The position numbers were made by a program, and so were the translations under genes. Below are positions 42,978-55,259 of a DNA stretch of 64,000 nt, one piece after another (position 1 is the first letter of the stretch; each line of letters opens with the position of its first letter). The stretch spans positions 163,915,850-163,979,849 of the forward strand of contig OU015496.1 in NCBI GenBank assembly GCA_907164885.2. Direction: 5' to 3'. Under the pieces are notes generated by a model. That model searched no databases. It saw only the letters and a list, made by a program, of their open reading frames with translations, and was not told the DNA's origin. Origin of the DNA: Dolomedes plantarius (lineage: Eukaryota > Arthropoda > Arachnida > Araneae > Dolomedidae).

Positions 42978-44499
42978 CGATTTAAGAATGACGAGCTAAC
43001 ACGAAGTGAGATGAAAAAGTGTGATCAGGCGAGAGCAAGTAAAAAATTGAATCAAGCCCTTGCATATCAGAGTCTGCGCGGTCAGCTTGCAACATGTTGA
43101 TTCTGGTTTCTATTTGCTCACTCTGGAATATTATTCTTTTCTTTGAAAGTTATGTTTTTTTGGCCTTGTATGTCTTAAATTCACTGATGTGACTTAATTA
43201 ATAGTAATTTGGACTTTAAATTTAGTTAAAGACCCTAAGATAGAAAAATACCAAAAATTGAGAAAAATTGCTAAATTTGAAGAGAATTTTACATTTCGTG
43301 TTAAATCCTGACGTCTAGGATTTCTTTCAAATTTTTGTTCGTATTCAGCACACCAAAATACATGGAAATTAGTTGAAAATAATCAAACAGCTTTTTAGTT
43401 GCAGATCTGTGTAATGGGTGAAGTAGCATTTTACAGTAGCGATGTTCTGGCGGAATGGCTCCATCAAAAATCTATATAGCACTAAAATTTTGAGATTATT
43501 TGGCATTAATTCAATACACTAAAAACCATATGCAATGTACACAAAATTTATAAGCGCTCGATACTCTGTAAACGATATATATATATATTTAGTGAAATAG
43601 TTAGATTTTGCGTATTTTCCGAGGTCTTAAAATCTTTGTCAAACATTGGAGGTGGGATTGTAAAAAATTCTCATGTGTTCAGTTCAATTTAGAGAATTTC
43701 TACTTCTTCATTAATGGCTATCAATTGGACAGTTAGTTTAAGGGTTAATATACAGTTTTCCTTTGAACCTTACTTCTAACTATCTCCCTTTCCTTCTTTT
43801 TAAATTAAATTAAATTTAAATTTAATTTTTTTGAGAAAAAAAGGAGAAGGATATAGAATCATGTTTTATCTTCTTAACAAACTGAAATGATGGTAATAAA
43901 ATTAATACAAAAGACTGCAGAGGTAAAAAATTCCTTCACAAAGGTTCTTTTAGTAACATTTTGAAACTGGCAATGGTCACCCGTAGATTAAAGACAGAGG
44001 TTTTCTTTCGTAGGGGGTTTTAGTCCCCTTAACACCTTCCAGGGGTACACCACTGCATAAATATAATAGACAAATAGACTGTTATATAAGGGACTGGAGT
44101 ATTTAATTAAATTACCATCATAACAAACCTTCATTTCGGAGCACAATTTAAATTAGGTAGAATTCTTCATAACATACAAATAGATGGTGACCATTAAAGG
44201 TTACTAGTGGTCTAATAATTTACAGAGTATAATAGTTTTTTTCATTGTTTTTTTAAAAAGAACCAATAATGGCAGTACATTATTTTGACTATCATCTGTC
44301 AGATTCTATTATCGATTATTTTATATATAAACTTAAATACCCACCCACTGCGGCACGACTACTAACTATTGTTCTTACAACTACTAGTACTGCTCCTCCC
44401 ATAGTGGCTCCTTACATTCTAAGCGTCCATTAACAAATAGAAGAAAAAGAATTGCTTCTCCACTGTGCTTCTCTTTTCTGCATAAATCTGTCAGACCAC
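42978..44499. other. No gene seen
   Basis: AT-rich DNA between the pogo-like element and the satellite array. A short (AT)n run lies near 43577-43590. No coding motif was recognised. Confidence 0.55.
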
Positions 44500-44504
44500 A
44501 AAAA

Positions 44505-46010
44505 ATCTAGCAACCACTAAACCTAATTTGATTTTAAAACTTTATCAATCCATTTAAATTTTTTAAAATTTATTTCTTATCACTTTGAGAGAATGTTGCA
44601 GTGCTATTTTTTCCAATGAAAGAACGGATGATAAAATTTTGATGATCAACAACCTTAAAATTTGTGGGTAGTGATAAATGTTTCACAAAAAATCAAGCAA
44701 TCACTAAACCTAATCTGTTTTTAAAAATTTTCATTCTATTTTTTAAAAAAATTATTCTTTTATTTCCTATCATTTTACGAGCATGTTTGCATTACTATTT
44801 CCTTTGTATGAAATAAGTGATGAAAAAATTTCGATACTCAACAACTGTAAAATTTAAGAGTAGTGATAAATGTTTTACAAAAAATCAAGCAATCACTAAA
44901 CCTAATCTGTTTTTAAAGCTTTTTCATTCTATTTTTTAAAAATTTTATTAAGTTATTCCCTATCATTTTCTGAGCATTGTTCAGTACTATTTCCTTCGTA
45001 TGAAATAACTGATGAAAAAAATTCGATGATCAACAACCGTAAAATTTGTGGATAGTGATAAATGTTTTACAAAAAAAAAAAATGCAATTACTAAACCTAA
45101 TCTGTTTTTAAAAATTTTCATTCTATTTTTAAAATTTCATTTATTTATTCGCTATCATTTTACGAGCATATTTGCATTACTATTTCCTTCGTATGAAATA
45201 AGTGATGAAAAAATTTCGATAGCCAACAACCGCAAATTTTGAGAGTAGTGATAAATATTTTACAAAAAAAATCAAGCAATCACTAAACCTAATCCGTTTT
45301 TAAAACTTTTTCATTCTATTTTTTAAAATTTTATTTATTTATTTCCTATTATTTTGTGAGCATTGTGCAGTACTATTTCCTTCATATGAAAAAACTGATG
45401 AAAAATGTTCTATAGTCAACAACTGTACAAGTTGCGAGTAGAGATAAATGTTTTACAAAAAATCAAGCAATCACTAAACATAATCTGTTTTTAAAACATT
45501 TTCATTCTATTTTTTAAAATTTTATTAATTTATTTCCTATCATTTTGTGAGCATTGTGCAGTACTATTTCCTTCATATGAAAAAACTGTTGAAAAATGTT
45601 CTATAGTCAACAACTGTACAAGTTGACAGTAGTGATAAATGTTTTTAAAAAAATCAAGCAATTACTAAACTAAATCTGTTTTTAAAATATTTTCATTCTA
45701 TTTTTTAAAATTTTATTAATTTATTTCCTATCATTTTGTGAGCATTCTGCAGTACTATTTCCTTCATATGAAAAACTGATGAAAAAGGTTCTATAGTCAA
45801 CAACTGTACAAGTTGACAATAATGATAAATATTTTACAAAAAATCAAGCAATCACTAAACCTAATCTGTTTTTAAAACATTTTCATTCTATTTTTAAAAA
45901 AATTATTAATTTATTTCCTATCAATTTGTGAGCATTGTGCAGTACATTTTCTTCATATGAAATATGAAAAATGATCAACAACTGTAAACTTTGCGGGTAA
46001 TGATAAAAAT
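44505..46010. repeat. Satellite-like array, ~190-bp unit, eight copies
   Basis: The landmark CAATCACTAAACCTAATCTG, with variants, recurs at about 44511, 44698, 44890, 45085, 45278, 45478, 45659 and 45849, so spacings are 181-200 bp. Each unit also has TTTTCATTCTATTTTT, CCTATCATTTT, AGTACTATTTCCTTC and TCAACAACTGTA segments. All units face the same way. The first is the most diverged and the last trails off near 46010. The monomer is close to nucleosomal repeat length. Confidence 0.9.
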
Positions 46011-46590
46011 TCCTGTCATCTTAATATAACTGCGGAAATTTAAACCTTCCAAAAGTCAAAGTCCTATGATGACATTTCTAACTTTTTACTTAACAGAATT
46101 ATGCGATCCCCGCTCTCGTTATAGTCTCAAATTTAAAATGGTCGACAGGTAGACATATACCCACTCGAAACAATGCTTCGTTTCCATCAGAAAGACACAA
46201 CGCGCTCTAAAACTATGGCACCAGCTGTAAGCGTCAAGCCCAGCTGTAATGCCCTCATTATTATATTTTTTTCCCTTTCTCTTTCCTGAGCGAAAGAAAG
46301 ATCAGCTTTACGGAAAATAAAAGATAAATTAGCTGTATTTTTCGCTGGATATCTGCTACCAGGTGTTTTTCGAAAGAGGAGGATGTCACTGTTATGACAT
46401 TTACTACTAAACTAATTTTCGTTCAGCTTTGATTATGCACTTCAAAGTCAATAATCAATGTCTGAAAGAACTCATAGAATCAGCAATATAAAATCATACA
46501 GCATTATATGAGGAAGAGGCGTTTAAACGGACTTTGCCTTTTGATATTTGCTAATATACAATTTTTCAAAGATGTAGAATAATAAAAAAC
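46011..46590. other. No gene seen
   Basis: Spacer between the satellite array and a Tigger-like element. No motif was recognised. Confidence 0.55.
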
Positions 46591-47858
46591 AATGTGCTCT
46601 CGATTATGAATTATCCGGTTTGCGGATTATCCATGCAGAAAAAAAAAGTCTGAAATATTTGTCCTAAATAATACATAATTTATTAAAAGCTGCTTGCAAA
46701 TTTCTTCCGATATACATGTATAAAAACAAGATTTTTAATAAAACAGTTTTCAATTTTTCGAAAAGATTTTTATTTCTAGAAAAATGAAATCTTCTAGAGT
46801 GGTTAGAGAGTGACCAGAGTGACCAGAGTTACGAGAACCAGAGTTTGAACATATGGCACTGATATCACAAATGCTGCTACGATTCAACCTCAGAAAGAAG
46901 TTGAAGATGAAGAAAGTGAAGAGGAGACCTCGTGATCTGTTTAACACACACACGATCTGTTTAACACATCTGTCTATCACAGCACAGCGCTACGGAGTGA
47001 CGACATTTTGCTAGATTATACGAGTCAATGGATTATGAATGCAGTGATATCTTAGGAAAGTTTGATTTTAGGAAAGTTCGTAATGATTTTAAAAAACGCA
47101 TGAAAGATTCGGTTAAACTATTAAAAAAAATACGGATTACATACATAGGATAGAACTTTGATAGTGGCAACTAGGTATGTATAAAGTATACAGAAGAGAT
47201 ACAGGGTTGAAACTTTTAAAGCCCTTCAAAGTAGTAACCAGAATTGTTTAGCACCCGTTGCTAACGATCTGAAAGCTGCAGGATGCCGTTGGTAGCACCT
47301 GGTCTGTTGATCCTTCGAATGGAGCGGGCTACAGCCTGCAGAATCTCTGGTGGAATCCAAGGAGCGGTTCCTTCATCTTGGGGATGAGATCAAAGTCACA
47401 GGGACTAAAGTCACAGAGATGGTAGAGCACTTCCCAGTTCCAGCTAGCAAACACATCAGCCACAGTGTGCGCACAAGCATTTTCCTTCCATCAGTACGAT
47501 GCAACAAATTATTTCGTACAATAAACCGGTAACTAAAACATGGCTGTGTTCATCCTGTCATTGTGCAGGAGTGTGTTGTTTGTGGGAAAAGCGCATTCGC
47601 TCTGAGGCAAAGCAGGTTATACGACGTACGTGTGGTGTAAGCTGCTTTCCTGGGTTCTGCTGTGTGTGGGCTCTACAACAGTGTTGCCCCTATTCTAGTT
47701 CCACCCCTCGTACATAAATCAAATTAATCAAACAGAAAAATAAGTGTGATATTATATTTTGAAAATACAATGAAATTTAAAAGCAATCGGATTATCCATG
47801 TTTTTATTATTATTCGTGCTACTCTTCCCTCCATTAACCCGGATAATCTGGAGTACAA
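46591..47858 (+). mobile_element. Tigger-like pogo element with nested mariner
   Basis: The left end CAATGTGCTCTCGATTATG and the complement of the right end, CATTGTACTCCAGATTAT, followed on both sides by ATTATCCGG/GGATTATCC words, are imperfect inverted ends of the Tigger type. TA follows on the right and AA precedes on the left. Plus-strand traces read ITNAATIQPQKEVEDEESEE and HSTALRSDDILLDYTSQW, like the C-terminal tail of Tigger transposases. A mariner fragment (47202-47710) is inserted. Decayed and inactive. Confidence 0.6.
47202..47710 (-). mobile_element. Internally deleted mariner
   Basis: TA flanks both sides (47200-47201, 47711-47712). The ends CAGGGTTGAAACTTTTA and, on the complement, CGAGGGGTGGAACTAGAATA are only loosely alike. 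On the minus strand a decayed transposase C-terminus reads NACAHTVADVFASWNWEVL, then SPCDFDLIPKMKEPL, typical of a mariner DD34D lineage with a CDFDL variant. It sits inside the Tigger-like element, so it is younger than that insertion. Confidence 0.65.
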
Positions 47859-48334
47859 TGTAATTACCTGTATTGTTCTTCTGAACATTTTCTGAAAACT
47901 GCAAAAGGTATAAACAAATTTAAAGATTCTTGTTAACCTCATCAATGCAGTAAGTAATATCTGATTCTAAAAGTAATTTCCTAAAAATTTTTAAAAGCAT
48001 AATTCATACCTTTTTTTAAATAAACGGCAATTTTTTTCCCTCGGACTAAAATAGAAATGTATTTGCTACACATCATTGGACAAAACTCTCATGTTAAAAT
48101 GCGTAGTGTTACAATTTTAATCATTTATTAGATAATCATGATAGTAAATGAAAAAGTTCTGAAATAAGTGCATTTGTATTAATCAGATACAATATAGTTT
48201 TAAGAAATACTCTGCCTAAAAACAATATATGACTCCAAGACACGAAATTCTATTTAAAAAAAAATAAAATGAAATTTTATTAATTTAAAATTATAGAATC
48301 AAATAATGCCAACCTTATGTATCTATACATTATA
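47859..48334. other. No gene seen
   Basis: AT-rich spacer between two transposons. Confidence 0.6.
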
Positions 48335-49560
48335 CACTATCTGGCCTAAAGTATCCGACACCCCCCTAAAGAAGTGGATCTGGCAGGTGACATAATTTGA
48401 TGTGTAACCGAAAGCTATAAAAGTGTTGGTAGTGGTTTGTCAGGTCATATTTATGCGTGAGACAATGAGTAAGTCAAAGGAGCTTAGTGACTTTGATCGT
48501 GGCATTATAGTGGGATGCCACCTTTGTGGGAAATCAGTTCGTGAAATTTTGGACTTTCTACAGAAGCCAAAATCCACTGTGAGTGATGAAATTGGGAAGT
48601 GAAAACGTCGAGGCAGTGAAACTGCAGAAAAACGAAGTGGCAGGCCAAAAAAATTAGTGAACGCAGCCGTAGAACTCTGAAAAGGGTAGTGAAACAAAAT
48701 CGCAAGTCCTCGTTGATTGAAATCACTCAGGAGTTACAAAGTTCATCAGGCGTTAGTGCTAGCAACAGGATTGTTCGTCGAGAGTTAAAAAACCTGGGAT
48801 TCCATGGTCGTTCAGCCGCTCACAAGCCGAACATCACTTCCCAGAATGTGAAGCGTCGATTCCAATGGTGCAAAGCTCACCGTCATTGAACTGTGGACAC
48901 GTGGAAAAATATTCTTTGGAGTGATGAATCTCGCTTTACAATCTGGCAGTCCGATGGACGCGTCTGAGTTTGGCGGATGACCGGCGAGCGCTTCTTACGT
49001 GACTGCATTGTGCCGACTGTTAAGTTTGGTGGTGGCAGCATCATGGTGTGGGGGTGTTTTTCATCGTTTGGCCTGGGTTCCTTAGTTCCTGTGGTTGGAA
49101 ACATGAACTCTGAGATGTATGTGGACATTCTGGACAATGTTGCTCTCCCAACTCTATGGCAATATTTCGGGGAAGGCCCATTTCTCTTCCAGCAGGATAA
49201 CTGCTCCATTCACACATCGAGAGTTGCGCAGGCATGGTTTGACGAAATGGGTGTTCAAAAACTGGACTGGCCTTTTCAGAGCCCCGATCTAAATCCCATT
49301 GATCACCTTTGGGACAAATTATAACGCAGGTTACGTAGCCAGCCAAATCGACCATCCTCACTGCCAGCATTCACTTCAGCTGTGATGGATGCCTGGAAGT
49401 CAATTCCTATGGACACTTATCAAAAACTGGTGGAAAGTCTCCCCAGACGTGTGCAGGCTGTCATCGATGCAAAAGGAGGACCAAAATCATATTAATATAA
49501 GCCTCAGGACCACTTCGAGTCCGTACCACTGGGCGTCCGGATACTTTTGGCCAGATAGTG
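48335..49560 (+). mobile_element. Tc1-family transposon, 1.2 kb
   Basis: TA-flanked (48333-48334, 49561-49562). The inverted ends CACTATCTGGCC and AAAGTATCCG match on both sides with small differences. One disrupted transposase gene occupies the interior on the plus strand. Confidence 0.92.
48453..49495 (+). pseudogene. Tc1-type transposase, disrupted
   Basis: ATG at 48453 (or in frame at 48465) leads to KSKELSDFDRGIIVGCHLCG and a first helix-turn-helix. A TGA follows EIGK, then KRSGRPKKL, the GRPR-like linker, and SNRIVRRELKNLGFHGRSA. The catalytic part has [38 protein letters not shown] and [14 protein letters not shown]. In the last motif the usual Glu is Asp, giving a D34D spacing by my count. 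Stops at 48965-48967 (expected Arg) and after HRH, and a frameshift near 48675, disable it. The C-terminus VIDAKGGPKSY is typical of Tc1 proteins. Confidence 0.88.
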
Positions 49561-51156
49561 TATTGCCACATACAACATATTCCTCTCTGTACGTACCGTA
49601 CATATCTGCACTTAAAATCTGTTTGTAACGGAATTTTTTACTATTTTCCAACTTTAAAAGGATATATGTCTGAAATTCATTCCAAGGTGTATCTATATAA
49701 ACATTTGTAAAGCATTCCTTTGTTCTACTATCAATAAACAGGCTTAAAAATTTTTGGCTGAGAAAAAATTCTAAAGAATCAACGTAAACTACCTGAGCCT
49801 AAATTACCTTTTGTAAAAAAACGGCTTTTTTAACCCTCATAGTGATAAAAAACTCTACGTTAAATTTTACATCCAAATGATAAATTACTATTTTGAGGCC
49901 TTTCCTAGACTTAAAAAAGTTTAATTTTAGACTTTTTAAAAGCAAAATTTTGAATTGTTCAAGCATTTTTCATATGTACTATGATTTTTGAGTAAAAACG
50001 CATTTCATTGGTGTGTGTTTGGTGGTGGTGGGGGGGGGGGAGGCGGGAATGACTTCGGAAGCAGTAAGAAACTTTCTGCACGAGAAGTATAAATGATAAA
50101 ATTTTTAAACGAATAAATTAGTTTGGCTTATAAATCAAAATCTAAACTCTTTAATTTTGAATCAAATTTTTTTTTCGTCAAAATTTCGAACTGCTCGAGA
50201 AGTTTTTGCAGGGAAAATGATCTTCATATAAAAACACATCTGATTAAAAAAGAAAAACAACAAAGTCTGCGTAAAAAATATACTTTTCGCCCCCGGGCAC
50301 CATTAGGGTTTCGCTTTTCTTGGTCAAGGTCTCTTATTCTTGTTGTCGTAGCGTCCTGAATGTCATAACAACTTACTTTCCTGTGCGATAAATTCCGTAA
50401 ATCGGAGCAGGTAATTTCTGAACAGGTTTCGCTTTCCCAATGGGAAAATCTCGCATTCACTTCGCGAAAGGCTTCCTCGCTTCCTTTAATGGAGATGGAA
50501 ATCTTGGTTACGCTCGAGCGAGAAAACAGCTGGCAGCGCTTCTTGTGGATAATCCACGGCATGATTGATTTCTGAAATTTCCGCACTGCCAGAAAAACGT
50601 ATAGGAGGATGTTTGGGGGGGGGAGAACTAAAATTACGCTGCCCTCAACAGCGAATCCATTCATCAAAACATGGCCGCTTTTTCCTTATAATGGTCAGTC
50701 CACGGACCTCTTGCAGAATTGGTCCGTTACGCGCTTAGTCTCGCCTAATTAGCGGAAAATCCGAAAGGATTACGGTTCCAAAAATATAATAGGGTGATGT
50801 GGACACATGGGTGTTTTTTGACGCGTAAATGGGGAATTCAAAGAAGTGTCATTAAGTATGAGAAGGCCTGTTTAGCACTTCTAAACTGAATTTGGGTCAA
50901 TGACTAACTGATGCGATGTAAATGTCTCGACCTTGGCGATAAGGTCCGAATGATTCACGCCGATTTTTTGGGGCTGGGAATCTAGATTTCGGCACTGGTA
51001 CAAGAAAATACATGCGACTCCTTTAGCAAAGCTGAAGAGGCATGAAGTTTACGCCAACGCGTCGAGGTTGCCAGCTTCCGTGTATATATACATTTCTAAC
51101 TATAGATTCTATCTATAGCTATCTACCTATCTGTCTTTATACATATATACTACATA

Positions 51157-51157
<1 letters not shown>
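49561..51157. other. No supported gene; one GC-richer block
   Basis: AT-rich DNA with a G-rich run at about 50020-50044. A GC-richer block at 50270-50790 has a 147-residue minus-strand frame (50224-50667) with no recognisable motif. It may be an unrecognised host exon or regulatory DNA. Confidence 0.45.

Positions 51158-51229
<72 letters not shown>
51158..51229. repeat. (AT)n microsatellite
   Basis: Alternating AT directly abutting the left end of the element at 51230. Confidence 0.95.
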
Positions 51230-51230
<1 letters not shown>

Positions 51231-52297
51231 GGTGGAATCTCGATCTATCGTTTTCGAAGGGACTGACTGAACTAAACGATGGATGCGGGAAAACGATAGA
51301 TGCGGGAACATACAAAAGTATTAACATACATTAAAGTTTGATATCCCTAAAATATATTTTCTCACATACATAAATGCATACATACCTGTAGTGTAATTGA
51401 AGATAAAATTACAAAGTTGTACAGAAATCCAAGATAATAATAATAATAATAATAAAAGAAATACACGTAGATGCACAGGAATTTTGATTCAAATAAAAGT
51501 CTTTAATCTTGCTTTGTTTTTTGGCGGTTTTCTCTCCACAAGTAAACAAAATTTTTTCTATGTTGCAAATGGCATTCTTTTCGGTATCGGTTGTTGTGTG
51601 AGAGTATAAAGAAGCGGCAGCCTCGAATCGTTTGTAACTAGAACCATTCCATTGCGCTGGATGAGGTCCGACATAAGACCACGAGGAAGTTCTGCCTTCT
51701 GAGTGAAACTCTCATCGCCCAGTGTAGAATGCTGAAATCAGAAACTTCTCACACCCTAGACCAAACACCAGAGCGCCTCCATCCCAAGACCAATAGAAAA
51801 GCCAGAGGGCAGCAGGAACAGCCCAGGTCGGCTGACTGTGATCCATTGTTGATAAGAACAGAAACGTTGAATATTCGGAGAATTTGGAATGAGTTGCCGA
51901 AAATAAAATACTCCAGGGTCTAAAGAATTAAGGAACACCGACGACGAACAAGTAATGGGAGTGGCACGATAACGCGAAACCAGGCTAAACAGGAGAGAAC
52001 AAATATAAGAGAGCGTGCATCTGAAATGTTCTGCTCATTATTTAATTTGAGCGTCATTCTAGCTCAATCCAGACATTTATATTCGAGGTTCAATTATTAT
52101 GAAAAAACGATCGATCCGATAAATTAATATAAAGTTGCGATATTCTGAACGAATATTGCGGGAAAACGATGGATCGAGGAACGATCCATGCGGTCTGCTT
52201 TTGATTGTTTTCTATGGAATTTATTCGGGACTGGGTGAAATAAACGATACATACGAGAAAACGATCCTTTGGGGAACGATCGATCGAGATTTCACTG
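51230..52297. mobile_element. TA-flanked pogo-like element, 1.07 kb
   Basis: The left end CGGTGGAATCTCGATCTATC and the complement of the right end, CAGTGAAATCTCGATCGATC, are inverted ends next to TA. The terminal regions carry many AACGATNGAT words (for example near 51285, 52105, 52165, 52255 and 52280) on the same elements, so the ends hold repeated candidate binding sites. The interior has no recognisable transposase; the plus-strand frame at 51729-51923 is unassigned. Confidence 0.65.
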
Positions 52298-52722
<425 letters not shown>

Positions 52723-52724
52723 TA

Positions 52725-53276
52725 TATACGTGTGTGTGCGAGATTTGTTTTAAGTTGATATCTTGAAAAAACAGGGCAACTGATAAATAACTAGAAAGTT
52801 AGTGAGTATTCACTATTGACATAACGGGAAAGAGTAAAAAAATATCCAAATGTCAGACATCAAGATATTCTGATCGTCATGCTGCCCAAAGCTGTACTGT
52901 TATAAAACTGTAATACATTCTAGGGTAATTTCTATTACTTTCTTACTCAGCTCTTTAAGTGCCTATTCGGTTAACTTCTTTATCTCAGCTGCTCTTTATA
53001 AGTAGGTAAAAGGCTACTGAATAGAGACGAACACTTGTACCATCGAGTTTATCTTCCTTCGATAATGAATTCCTCGAATCTTTTCATAATACAATCCTCA
53101 CTTATTCTTTTCAAAATCGTGCTAGCTTAGAATGTATGTGTGTGTGTGTGTGTGTGTGTGATTTTTTTTTAGTTTATCATTGTTTGGCTTGTCTTCAGTT
53201 GTTGGTTTTCAGTCTTAACTTTATAAAATTTTCTTCTTCCTAAGAAAGTGCTATGATTTACGTTTTATAAGTTTTA
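52725..53276. other. No gene seen; (GT)n at 53137-53160
   Basis: AT-rich DNA with one 24-bp (GT)n microsatellite. Confidence 0.6.
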
Positions 53277-53283
53277 TATATAA

Positions 53284-53352
<69 letters not shown>
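53277..53352. repeat. (AT)n microsatellite
   Basis: Alternating AT, preceded by two copies of TATAAGTTTTATATA. Confidence 0.95.
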
Positions 53353-53355
<3 letters not shown>

Positions 53356-54431
53356 GCGAAAATGTTCACGCATGTGCAATACCCGAGCCGACTGAGCCTA
53401 ACTTTAGTTGCCAAAACTAGACGCTGTAAACGTAACAGCAATAACCTGAAGTCAGTAATTAATATTTATCTTGACACCCACAATTGCTCCAACTCATTAA
53501 TGTTCAACTGTCTTTGTATTGTACATAATACGTGTGACGTCTTTTTAAATAAAAAGCATATAAGACAGCTGTGGTCCGTCAAACTTTATTTTATGCTTTC
53601 TTGAAATTAGTGAATGCATCAATATATGTGTATGTATGTATGTATGTATGTATGTATGTATGTATGTATGTATATATGTATGTATAAATACATGTATATA
53701 TGCATGTATGTATGTATGTATGTATGTATGTATATATGTATGTTTACATATGTATAATGTTAGATGAAAGCAAAAATTCTTCTCAACAGGTAATAATAAA
53801 ACTATTCAATTTCTAAACATATTGTAGTTTCTTTCCCGGCCGAGGAGCATTGGTTATGATTGTTTCCATGGACAATTCACAAATGAAACGATTATCAAAC
53901 GCTTTGACATAAACAGGGGAAACAGCTGAAAATTTCTGAAGGACGTCGTGGGAGGCGGCCGACGAACTTGAAAGAGGAAAAATGAGAAAGCATTTTTTTT
54001 TAACTACAGCTCACACGACGCACGGATAATTTAACGAAGTTAATAATTAAAGCAGGAAATTTGTGAGAAAAGTGGGGAAATAGTATCGAGAAGATGGAAT
54101 GATAAAATATAATTAAAACATAAAGTAATTATATTAAATGATAATGAAAATGGAGGAGCGACTGAAAAATTATTGACGCATTTATGTGCTAATATGTCTC
54201 CGGTCAGTAGGTAAAAGTAGTGTTACATGTCATTGACTGAAACAGAGGAATTATTAAATAGAAGATTGATTAAAACAGAGGATCGTTAAATTTTTCCAGA
54301 ATATGTCATGCGCGGAGTTGATATAGTGAAATAAATTTTCACCTCAGAAAATTTAAATTTACTTTCTCATGGCCAATGACTCCATGATAGCCGCCTAACT
54401 TTTGTTCCTGTAGGAAAATTTTTCCAACTAG
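53353..54431. other. No gene seen; (ATGT)n at 53624-53745
   Basis: A compound (GTAT)n microsatellite lies at about 53624-53745. An 80-residue plus-strand frame at 53362-53604 ends near an AATAAA but has no recognisable motif. The remainder is AT-rich. Confidence 0.5.
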
Positions 54432-55075
54432 AGTCAAAGCATCCTTAAATGAAATCGAATCTCTAGTTCTTAAAGGAATATGGAGGATTATTAGGTATAA
54501 GATCCCCGATCTCAGATATTTTCATATCCTGGTGCAGCACGACCAATCTGCGAGATTATCTGATGAGCCATCTTATTTTTGTTCTATTTGAAAACTTTTA
54601 ATCCATCTTTCCCAAGCGATCATGAAATGTAACAGAATATCATGTTCCTGAAGGAATGTGGAGGTTAACATGGTATAAATGAAATCGAATCTCTAGTTCT
54701 TAAAGGAATATGGATGATTATTAGGTATAAGATCCCCGATCTCAGATATTTACAGAATATCATGTTCCTGAAGGAATGTGGAGGTTAACATGGTTTAAAT
54801 GAAATCGAATCTCTAGTTCTTAAAGGAATATGGATGATTATTAGGTATAAGATCCCCGATCTCAGATATTTACATGTCCTGGTGCAGCACGACCGATCTG
54901 CGAGATTAACTGATGAGCCATCTTATTTTTGTTCTATTTGAAAACTTTTAATCCATCTTTCCCAATGCATGGTAAAATCCCCGATCTCGGATAGTACCAT
55001 GCTTTGGTCTAAGACGTTCGATTTGTGGGATCATTTGACAGACCGTCCCAATTTTGTTCCCTTTGAAAGGCTTTT
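54432..55075. repeat. Locally duplicated block with a 120-bp tandem unit
   Basis: A segment beginning TAAATGAAATCGAATCTCTA occurs at about 54446, 54676 and 54796. The latter two are exactly 120 bp apart and nearly identical, including CAGAATATCATGTTCCTGAA. The first and third are each followed by the same ~100 bp (TCCTGGTGCAGCACGACC.. to ..CTTTTAATCCATCTTTCCCA). A more diverged unit follows at 54968-55075, and a weaker relative appears near 55615-55730. This is stepwise duplication of one ~250-bp sequence. Confidence 0.85.
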
Positions 55076-55086
55076 ATACCTATGAG

Positions 55087-55251
55087 CAGTGGCGTAACTA
55101 GCCATTGCTGTGCCCTGTGCAAGAATTTGCGTTTGGATCCCTTAATTAATTAGGTTTCTGAAAATAATAAAACAAATACAACATTTTGGGCCCCCCATTT
55201 ATGTTGGCCCTGAACGGGTGCCCCTGTTGCATCTGCCTAGTTACGGCACTG
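55087..55251. mobile_element. hAT MITE, 165 bp
   Basis: The inverted ends CAGTGGCGTAACTAG and, on the complement, CAGTGCCGTAACTAG differ at one base. The 8-bp flanks CCTATGAG (55079-55086) and CCTATGGG (55252-55259) differ at one base. The CAGTGGCGTAACTAG end is a common hAT terminus. It contains no coding sequence. Confidence 0.85.
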
Positions 55252-55259
55252 CCTATGGG

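Noticed and set aside
44505..46010. CRISPR-like array
   Set aside because: The units are long head-to-tail satellites without short repeats and unique spacers, in a eukaryotic context.
50224..50667. 147-residue minus-strand open frame as a host gene
   Set aside because: No recognisable motif, no supporting splice sites or promoter, and amino-acid composition typical of a chance frame.
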